Of a stretch of DNA of 6,365 nt, positions 1-6,365 are shown in pieces (within the stretch, counting starts at the first letter, position 1; each line of letters starts with the position of its first letter). A model generated the notes under the pieces. The model was not told where the DNA came from. It worked only from the letters and a program-made list of their open reading frames with translations, and searched no databases. The stretch is from the NCBI GenBank assembly GCA_016190465.1, contig JACPQP010000489.1:1-6365 (forward strand), written 5' to 3'. This DNA is from Chloroflexota bacterium. Lineage in GTDB: Bacteria; Chloroflexota; UBA6077; FW602-bin22; JACPQP01. The translations under genes were made by a program, and so were the position numbers.

Positions 1-2767
1 GGATATGCTCAAGGGCAAGCAGGGGCGGTTTCGGCAGAACCTGCTCGGCAAGCGCGTCGACTACTCGGGCCGCTCGGTCATCATCGTCGGTCCGACGCTG
101 AAGCTGCACCAGTGTGGCTTGCCGAAGCGGATGGCCCTCGAGCTCTTCAAGCCGTTCGTGATGCGCAAGCTCGTCGAGCGGGGCCATGCCCACAACATCA
201 AGAGCGCCAAGCGGATCGTCGAGCGGATCCGACCGGAGGTGTGGGGGGTCCTGGAAGAGGTCATCCAGAATCATCCCGTCCTGCTGAACCGCGCGCCGAC
301 CCTGCACCGCCTTGGCATCCAGGCGTTCGAGCCGGTGCTGATCGATGGCAGCGCGATCCAGATCCACCCACTCGCCTGTTCGGCCTTCGGCGCTGACTTC
401 GACGGCGACCAGATGGCCGTCCACGTGCCGCTGTCCATCGCGGCGAAGAAAGAAGCCTACGACCTGATGCTCGCGACGCTGAACCTGCTGTCGCCGTCGA
501 GCGGCGAGCCGATCGTCGCCCCGACGCTTGATATGGTGTTGGGTTGCTACTATATGACGGTGATCCGTCCGGGCGCGAAGGGCTCAGGGAAGCACTTCAG
601 CAGTGCCGAGGAGGCCCGGCTGGCACTCGATCTCGACGTCGTCGATCTCCAGGCCGAGATCAAGGTGCGCATCCCGCGTGCCGGGCAAGAGCCCGAGGTG
701 CTCACCACCAGCATCGGACGGCTCATCTTTAACAGCGTGCTCCCGGAGGACCTGCGCTACAAGAACGAGGCGCTCGATCGCAAGGCCCTGCGGGCGATCA
801 TCGGTGAGTGTTATCGCCGCTACGGGGCCGGCAAGACCGCCGAGATCGTCAACGAGATCAAGCAGGTCGGCTTCACCTATGCAACTCGCTCGGGGATCAC
901 CATCGCCGTGGGCGATCTGACCGTCCCGAAGGAGCGGGACGAGTATCTCCAGCAAGCCGATGCCCAGATCGAGAACATCCAGAAACAGTACCGCCGTGGG
1001 CTCATCACCGACGACGAGCGCTACACTCAGGCGATCCAGATCTGGACCGATGTGACCGAGCAGGTGACGAAGAAGGTGAGCGACTCCCTCGACCGCTTCG
1101 GTTCGGTCTACATGATGACGAACTCGGGTGCCAAAGGGAATATCCAACAGTTGCGCCAGATGGCCGGAATGCGTGGCCTGATGACTGCGCCCTCGGGCCG
1201 GATCATCGAGCTGCCGATCCGGTCGAGCTTCCGTGAAGGGCTCAGCGTGCTCGAGTACTTCATCTCGACCCACGGCGCCCGGAAGGGTCTCGCCGACACC
1301 GCGATCCGGACGGCCGACTCGGGCTATCTGACCCGTCGTCTGATCGACGTCGCCCAGGACGTCATCGTCCTCGAGGCCGACTGCGGGACGACCGCCGGCA
1401 TCTGGATCGAGGATCGGGAGGGGCGAGGAGTCATCGTCCCGTTGCGCGACCGCATCATCGGCCGGCAGGCCGCCAGCCCAATCTACGACCCGCAGACCGG
1501 CGAGTTGATCATCGACCGCAATATGGAGATCGATGAGGATGCGGTGAGTCGCATTCTCGCGACGAAGGCGCTTGCGGATACTGGCATCGTCCGCGTCCAC
1601 GTGCGCTCACCGCTCACCTGCCAGTCACGGCAGGGCGTCTGCCAGCGCTGCTATGGCCGCGTTCTGGCTCGGGGGGGGCTGGTCGACATCGGCGAAGCGG
1701 TCGGGATCATCGCCGCCCAGTCGATCGGCGAGCCGGGTACCCAGTTGACGATGCGGACGTTCCATACGGGCGGTATCGCCGGCCTGGACATCACGAGCGG
1801 TCTGCCGCGCGTCGAGGAGTTGTTCGAAGCGCGCGTGCCGAAGGGGCTCGCGGTCGTCAGCGAGATTGATGGGATCGTCTCCATCACCCGGCCCGACGAG
1901 CTGCGCAAGGCCAAGGTCACGTCCCGCGAGGTCTACGCCGACGAGCAGGAGTTGCCCGCGGGGTCGCAGGTACTCGTCAGCCCAAACGACTGGGTCGAGC
2001 TGGATACGGTTCTGGCTCGCACGCCCACTGGCGACGAGATCCTGGCCCGGATGGCGGGCACCGTCGCGCTCGAAGGGAGCAGGATCATCATCTCTTACGA
2101 GGAGCGTGACGAGCGCGAGTACACCGTCTCGCCGACGGCGCAGTTGCGCGCGGAGAACGGCGATCGAGTCAAGGCCGGCGATCTGCTCACGGAGGGGGCA
2201 GCGAACCCCCAGGATATTCTGCGCATCCTGGGGCGGGAGGCGGTGCAACTCTATCTGGTTGAGGAGGTCCAGAAGGTCTACCGGTCGCAGGGCGTGACGA
2301 TCAACGACAAACACATCGAAGTCATCGTCCGGCAGATGCTCCGGAAGGTGCGGGTCGAGCAGCCGGGCGATACCGAGTTGCTCCCCGGCGAGTTGGTCGA
2401 TCGCTTTGCCTACGAAGAGGAGAACGCGAAGGTGCTGGCGGCTGGCGGCGAGCCAGCGACAGCGCAAACCGTGCTCCTGGGTGTGACCAAGGCATCGCTC
2501 AACACCGACAGCTTCCTCGCAGCGGCCTCCTTCCAGGAGACCACCCGGGTGCTGACCGAGGCGGCGATCCAGGGGAGTATCGACCGACTGGTTGGTCTCA
2601 AAGAGAATGTCATCATCGGCAAGCTGATTCCAGCGGGCTCGGGCTCGGTGAAGCGGCTCGATCTGGCGCCGAAGAAGGCGCCGCTGGCCTTGCCACTGTT
2701 CGAGGTGCAGCCAGCGGCTGAGCCGGTGAGCGATGGCGCCGAGGAAGGAGCACCGGCCGGGCCTTGA
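1..2767 (+). CDS. rpoC: DNA-directed RNA polymerase subunit beta' (5' truncated)
   Basis: This is the catalytic largest subunit of RNA polymerase. The frame is open from base 2; the ATG at base 5 is an internal methionine, since the N-terminus (roughly 330 residues in E. coli terms) lies outside the window. Counting that Met as residue 1, one sees LLNRAPTLHR (93-102), the Mg-binding loop ADFDGDQMAVH with Asp131, Asp133 and Asp135, and the bridge helix (about 422-458, GARKGLADTA to RRLIDVAQD). Zinc-site cysteines are at 460, 539, 546 and 549. The trigger loop GEPGTQLTMRTFHTGG carries Gln580, Arg584 and His587. No SI3-type insertion follows the trigger loop. The jaw/C-terminal part (KASLNTDSF, SFQETTRVL) is complete and ends in a short Pro/Ala/Glu-rich tail. 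Oddity: residue 129, normally Asn in NADFDGD, is Gly. The TGA stop overlaps the -35 box of the next promoter. Identity is certain. Confidence 0.98.
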   Translation, partial: DMLKGKQGRFRQNLLGKRVDYSGRSVIIVGPTLKLHQCGLPKRMALELFKPFVMRKLVERGHAHNIKSAKRIVERIRPEVWGVLEEVIQNHPVLLNRAPTLHRLGIQAFEPVLIDGSAIQIHPLACSAFGADFDGDQMAVHVPLSIAAKKEAYDLMLATLNLLSPSSGEPIVAPTLDMVLGCYYMTVIRPGAKGSGKHFSSAEEARLALDLDVVDLQAEIKVRIPRAGQEPEVLTTSIGRLIFNSVLPEDLRYKNEALDRKALRAIIGECYRRYGAGKTAEIVNEIKQVGFTYATRSGITIAVGDLTVPKERDEYLQQADAQIENIQKQYRRGLITDDERYTQAIQIWTDVTEQVTKKVSDSLDRFGSVYMMTNSGAKGNIQQLRQMAGMRGLMTAPSGRIIELPIRSSFREGLSVLEYFISTHGARKGLADTAIRTADSGYLTRRLIDVAQDVIVLEADCGTTAGIWIEDREGRGVIVPLRDRIIGRQAASPIYDPQTGELIIDRNMEIDEDAVSRILATKALADTGIVRVHVRSPLTCQSRQGVCQRCYGRVLARGGLVDIGEAVGIIAAQSIGEPGTQLTMRTFHTGGIAGLDITSGLPRVEELFEARVPKGLAVVSEIDGIVSITRPDELRKAKVTSREVYADEQELPAGSQVLVSPNDWVELDTVLARTPTGDEILARMAGTVALEGSRIIISYEERDEREYTVSPTAQLRAENGDRVKAGDLLTEGAANPQDILRILGREAVQLYLVEEVQKVYRSQGVTINDKHIEVIVRQMLRKVRVEQPGDTELLPGELVDRFAYEEENAKVLAAGGEPATAQTVLLGVTKASLNTDSFLAAASFQETTRVLTEAAIQGSIDRLVGLKENVIIGKLIPAGSGSVKRLDLAPKKAPLALPLFEVQPAAEPVSDGAEEGAPAGP

Positions 2768-2792
2768 CGGCAAAGGATCGGACTGGTATAAT
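2764..2792 (+). promoter_or_regulatory. Housekeeping sigma-70-type promoter for the str operon
   Basis: The -35 box TTGACG (2764-2769) and the -10 box TATAAT (2787-2792) are separated by exactly 17 bases. A TG one base upstream of the -10 (2784-2785) adds an extended -10 element. The -35 box includes the rpoC stop codon TGA. Transcription would start near 2798-2801. This is the only strong promoter-like match found in the window and it faces rpsL, so it probably drives rpsL-rpsG-fusA-tuf separately from rpoBC. The assignment rests on consensus matching only. Confidence 0.85.
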
Positions 2793-2833
2793 CTGGCATT
2801 AGTGTGCCTCAACGGTGGCTGAGGCCAACCGTC

Positions 2834-2901
2834 GATACCCATTGTGGGCCTCGAGCGGGGTTATTTGCTGCGGCCGGTTGTCCGGTATCGGTCGCAGCCC
2901 C
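2834..2901 (+). promoter_or_regulatory. Candidate pseudoknot/hairpin in the rpsL leader
   Basis: GCTGCGGCC (2867-2875) pairs with GGTCGCAGC (2890-2898) over 9 bp with one G-U. GGG (2858-2860) and CCC (2899-2901) extend the stem across a TTATTT bulge (2861-2866). The apical part has GG/CC around a TTGT loop and leaves GGTATC (2884-2889) unpaired. That bulge is perfectly complementary to GATACC at 2834-2839, outside the stem, which allows either a pseudoknot or an alternative helix. The pairings are read directly from the sequence; folding in the cell is not shown. Confidence 0.45.
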
Positions 2902-2918
2902 ACCAACGGGCTTTAGGA

Positions 2919-2977
2919 GTCCAGGGCACTGCCTCCTGGGACGAACCGGCGTGACCGGTTGTCGCCTGAAGCCAGGC
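2919..2977 (+). promoter_or_regulatory. Three abutting hairpins in the rpsL leader
   Basis: CCAGG/CCTGG (2921-2925 with 2935-2939) is followed without a gap by GAC-AACCGG/CCGGTT-GTC (2940-2949 with 2955-2963, one bulged G at 2943, loop CGTGA). That is followed without a gap by GCCTG/CAGGC (2964-2968 with 2973-2977, tetraloop AAGC). The lack of unpaired bases between them would favour end-to-end stacking. The third hairpin competes with GCCAG/CTGGC (2971-2975 with 2988-2992). Confidence 0.45.
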
Positions 2978-3140
2978 TGATCAGTCTCTGGCGTTGACCC
3001 TGATGACAGATGGGGAGTTGCGGCGCGCCGTCGGCGGCGGCGTGAGCTATCGTCGCGTCGCGTGTGGGACGCAACGTCGAGGCAGTCTGGTTTCCAGTGT
3101 CCTGTTAATCAACTGGAGATGACGAGAGAAAGGAAGGACG

Positions 3141-3146
3141 AGGGAG
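3141..3146 (+). promoter_or_regulatory. Ribosome binding site of rpsL
   Basis: AGGGAG ends five bases before the TTG at 3152 and decides the start. The in-frame upstream ATG at 3119 has its GGAG directly abutting the start codon, which is too close to work, and it would add an unconserved segment (MTRERKDEGEQ) before the normal PTINQL. Confidence 0.75.
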
Positions 3147-3151
3147 AACAA

Positions 3152-3589
3152 TTGCCAACGATCAATCAACTGATCCGCAAGGGACGTGAGCCACTCAAGA
3201 AGAAGACAAAGGCACCGGCCTTACGCGTCACGTTCAACTCGTTGACCAATCGCCAGGCGCGTGGCGAAGGCTCGCCACAGAAACGCGGCGTCTGCACCCA
3301 GGTCAAGACGACGACTCCCAAGAAACCGAACTCGGCCTTGCGCAAGATCGCGCGCGTCCGACTGTCGAATGGAATGGAAGTCACCGCCTACATCCCTGGC
3401 GAAGGGCATAACCTGCAAGAGCACTCCGTTGTCCTGATTCGCGGTGGCCGCGTGAAGGATTTGCCGGGGGTTCGCTATCACATCGTGCGGGGGACGCTCG
3501 ACGCGGCCGGAGTAAACAACCGCAAACAAGGACGATCGAAGTACGGTACTAAGGTGCAGACTGGCCCGAAAGCCGCGCCAAAGAAGTAG
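3152..3589 (+). CDS. rpsL: 30S ribosomal protein S12
   Basis: S12 lies at the decoding centre of the 30S subunit and affects translational accuracy; it is the classical streptomycin-resistance locus. The TTG start gives 145 residues beginning with the usual PTINQLIRKGRE. The protein is the long form: a segment at about 25-41 ahead of SPQKRGVC is absent from the 124-residue E. coli protein but typical of Firmicutes-type S12. TTTPKKPNSALRK (53-65) includes Lys57, equivalent to E. coli Lys42. GGRVKDLPGVRYH (98-110) includes Lys102 and Asp103, equivalent to Lys87 and Asp88 (the methylthiolated Asp in E. coli). All are the wild-type, streptomycin-sensitive residues. The C-terminus is Lys/Ala/Pro-rich and its last codons plus stop are tandemly duplicated. 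It is the first gene after the long leader, so leader control would act here first. A longer ATG start at 3119 is possible but unlikely. Confidence 0.97.
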   Translation: MPTINQLIRKGREPLKKKTKAPALRVTFNSLTNRQARGEGSPQKRGVCTQVKTTTPKKPNSALRKIARVRLSNGMEVTAYIPGEGHNLQEHSVVLIRGGRVKDLPGVRYHIVRGTLDAAGVNNRKQGRSKYGTKVQTGPKAAPKK

Positions 3590-3602
3590 CCAAAGAAGTA
3601 GC
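3577..3602 (+). repeat. 12-bp tandem duplication across the rpsL stop codon
   Basis: The unit GCCAAAGAAGTA occurs at 3577-3588 and again at 3589-3600, with the next two bases (GC) continuing the period. Because the unit is a multiple of three, the second copy repeats the last codons and stop in frame (Pro-Lys-Lys-TAG, second TAG at 3599-3601). It looks like a recent slippage or duplication event. Confidence 0.9.
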
Positions 3603-3652
3603 ATTTGCCAGCCACTTACGCCATTTACGAATCGGGCGCAACCGTGAAGGGA

Positions 3653-3658
3653 GAGGAG
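3653..3658 (+). promoter_or_regulatory. Ribosome binding site of rpsG
   Basis: GAGGAG ends six bases before the ATG at 3665, a near-ideal Shine-Dalgarno with normal spacing. It supports the 156-residue start over the open in-frame extension upstream. Confidence 0.85.
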
Positions 3659-3664
3659 AGCAGC

Positions 3665-4135
3665 ATGCCACGACGTGCGCGGGTCGAGCGACGGGTCCTC
3701 GATCCTGACCCCCGGTTTCACAGCCGAACCCTGGCGAAGTTCATCAACAAGACGATGCAGCGGGGCAAGAAGAGTGTCGCCGAGCGCATCGTCTACGGCG
3801 CGCTCGACCGGATCGAGTCGCAGCAGCGGCGGAATCCCCTCGAGGTGTTTGAGCAGGCGCTGCGTAACGCGGCCCCGCTGCTCGAAGTGAAGCCGCGCCG
3901 GGTTGGCGGTGCGACCTATCAGGTGCCGGTCGAGATCCGGGGCGAACGACGACAGTCGTTGGCCATCCGCTGGCTGCTGGGCTCGGCGCGGGCGCGACCG
4001 GGACGGACGATGAGCGAGAAGCTGGCGGCCGAGTTGATGGATGCGGCCGCGGGCCAGGGTCCGACGATCAAGCGCCGCGACGATACCCATCGCATGGCCG
4101 AAGCCAATAAGGCATTCTCGCATTACCGCTGGTAA
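3665..4135 (+). CDS. rpsG: 30S ribosomal protein S7
   Basis: S7 is a primary assembly protein of the 30S head, binding the 3' major domain of 16S rRNA and lining the E site and mRNA exit. The product is 156 residues, the usual family length, from MPRRARVERR to the typical end FSHYRW. Recognisable segments are the basic N-terminus, the helix with KFINKTMQRGKKSVAERIVY, the GGATYQVPVEIRGERR beta-hairpin region (the arm between the subunit head and tRNA), and the C-terminal DDTHRMAEANKAFSHYRW. It lies 75 bases after rpsL and 10 bases before fusA. In E. coli, S7 represses the str operon by binding the rpsL-rpsG spacer. No clear equivalent structure was seen in this short spacer, so any S7 feedback could act elsewhere, for example on the long leader (inference). 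Nothing is missing or broken. Confidence 0.98.
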   Translation: MPRRARVERRVLDPDPRFHSRTLAKFINKTMQRGKKSVAERIVYGALDRIESQQRRNPLEVFEQALRNAAPLLEVKPRRVGGATYQVPVEIRGERRQSLAIRWLLGSARARPGRTMSEKLAAELMDAAAGQGPTIKRRDDTHRMAEANKAFSHYRW

Positions 4136-4145
4136 CGTGGTAATC

Positions 4146-6221
<2,076 letters not shown>

Positions 6222-6270
6222 CACCATGTCGATGAGGAAGATGACCAAAAAATCTGGGTAATCCCTGGAG

Positions 6271-6275
6271 GGAGG
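6271..6275 (+). promoter_or_regulatory. Ribosome binding site of tuf
   Basis: GGAGG, within a purine-rich stretch at 6267-6276, lies 12 bases before the ATG at 6288. The sequence is strong but the spacing is longer than usual. The 66-base fusA-tuf spacer holds no convincing promoter or terminator, so tuf is probably co-transcribed with fusA. Confidence 0.7.
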
Positions 6276-6287
6276 ATTAACGGTCCC

Positions 6288-6365
6288 ATGGCCAAGAAGC
6301 GGTTTGAGCGGACAAAGCCCCACGTGAATATCGGCACGATCGGGCATATCGACCACGGCAAGACC
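6288..6365 (+). CDS. tuf: Translation elongation factor Tu (3' truncated by window end)
   Basis: EF-Tu delivers aminoacyl-tRNA to the ribosomal A site using GTP. Only 26 codons are visible: MAKKRFERTKPHVNIGTIGH followed by IDHGKT. This is the hallmark EF-Tu N-terminus, ending inside the P-loop GHIDHGKT (19-26). Isoleucine replaces the commoner valine in GHVDHGKT, a conservative change. Its place as the last gene of rpsL-rpsG-fusA-tuf is the classic str-operon order. Nothing can be said of the rest of the protein. Confidence 0.96.
   Translation, partial: MAKKRFERTKPHVNIGTIGHIDHGKT

Larger units (their letters stand above)
2798..3151 (+). promoter_or_regulatory. Long structured 5' leader of the str operon mRNA
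   Basis: About 350 bases lie between the predicted transcription start and the rpsL start codon. No convincing ORF is present, and no match to tRNA, RNase P RNA, tmRNA or SRP RNA was recognised by eye. The stretch is dense in inverted repeats: hairpins at 2812-2832, 2858-2901, 2921-2939, 2940-2963, 2964-2977, 3037-3056 and 3091-3119, plus competing pairings. No hairpin is followed by a U-run, so a classical intrinsic attenuator is not evident. Ribosomal-protein operons often carry leaders that bind one of their own products, such as S7 or S12 here, but that role is inference. It could instead be a stable or processed small RNA, or an unstructured GC-rich spacer with chance pairings. Confidence 0.5.

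Noticed and set aside
584..1600. Long open frames on the minus strand opposite rpoC, rpsL and fusA (for example 584-1600, 1625-2842, 4491-5513)
   Set aside because: They lie antisense to unmistakable conserved genes, have no recognisable domains, and are expected in GC-rich DNA with strong third-position bias.
3001..3006. TGATGA with nearby CTGA in the leader, reminiscent of a kink-turn that L7Ae-family proteins bind (their gene often sits between rpoC and rpsL in Firmicutes)
   Set aside because: The flanking bases do not form the two helices a kink-turn needs at the right distance.
3021..3030. Perfect 10-bp palindrome CGGCGCGCCG in the leader
   Set aside because: It could be an operator half-site pair, but short GC palindromes are expected by chance here and no second copy or promoter overlap supports a function.
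2768..3151. Intrinsic terminator or attenuator between rpoC and rpsL
   Set aside because: Several GC-rich hairpins exist but none is followed by a run of T; the only T-rich spot (2861-2866) sits as a bulge inside a larger stem.
3062..3151. N-terminal extension of S12 from GTG 3062 or ATG 3119
   Set aside because: The extension does not resemble any S12, and the family N-terminus PTINQL begins exactly after the TTG at 3152, which has a well-spaced ribosome binding site.
3605..3632. Promoter-like TTGCCA with a TACGAA-type -10 in the rpsL-rpsG spacer
   Set aside because: The spacing is about 15 bases and the -10 is weak; rpsG has a good ribosome binding site and fits co-transcription from upstream.
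6226..6261. Eleven-codon ORF (MSMRKMTKKSG) in the fusA-tuf spacer, a possible leader peptide for tuf
   Set aside because: It has no Shine-Dalgarno, begins only four bases after the fusA stop and has no attenuator-like hairpin after it; a chance ORF in AT-richer spacer is more likely.

Overview
This window is a conserved housekeeping locus from a GC-rich bacterium. In order, on the + strand, it holds the 3' two thirds of rpoC (RNA polymerase beta'), a 384-base gene-free leader region, and then the str operon: rpsL (S12), rpsG (S7), fusA (EF-G) and the first 26 codons of tuf (EF-Tu). All genes are co-directional and no intrinsic terminator was seen between them. The long form of S12, the beta' trigger loop without the proteobacterial SI3 insertion, and the general wording of the proteins fit a Chloroflexota/Thermomicrobia-like organism (Sphaerobacter or Thermomicrobium type). 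That placement is made from memory of family sequences and is only moderately secure.

Layout. 1-2767: rpoC, entering from the left, with the catalytic DFDGD loop, bridge helix, four-cysteine zinc site and trigger loop all visible. 2764-2792: a near-consensus housekeeping promoter whose -35 box overlaps the rpoC stop codon. About 2798-3151: a long untranslated leader rich in inverted repeats, including a possible pseudoknot, a run of abutting hairpins and several mutually exclusive helices. 3152-3589: rpsL with a TTG start. 3577-3602: a 12-bp tandem duplication that copies the rpsL stop codon. 3665-4135: rpsG. 4146-6221: fusA, 10 bases after rpsG, with a poor ribosome binding site and an AT-rich start. 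6288-6365: start of tuf.

The genes supply core transcription (beta') and translation: S12 and S7 of the 30S subunit, the translocase EF-G and the tRNA carrier EF-Tu. The embedded promoter and leader give the str genes a control point separate from rpoBC, although read-through from rpoC remains possible. No mobile element, CRISPR array, tRNA or rRNA was seen, and no exotic gene system. The best candidates for something undescribed are the structured leader RNA and a glycine replacing the usual asparagine just before the beta' catalytic aspartate loop.
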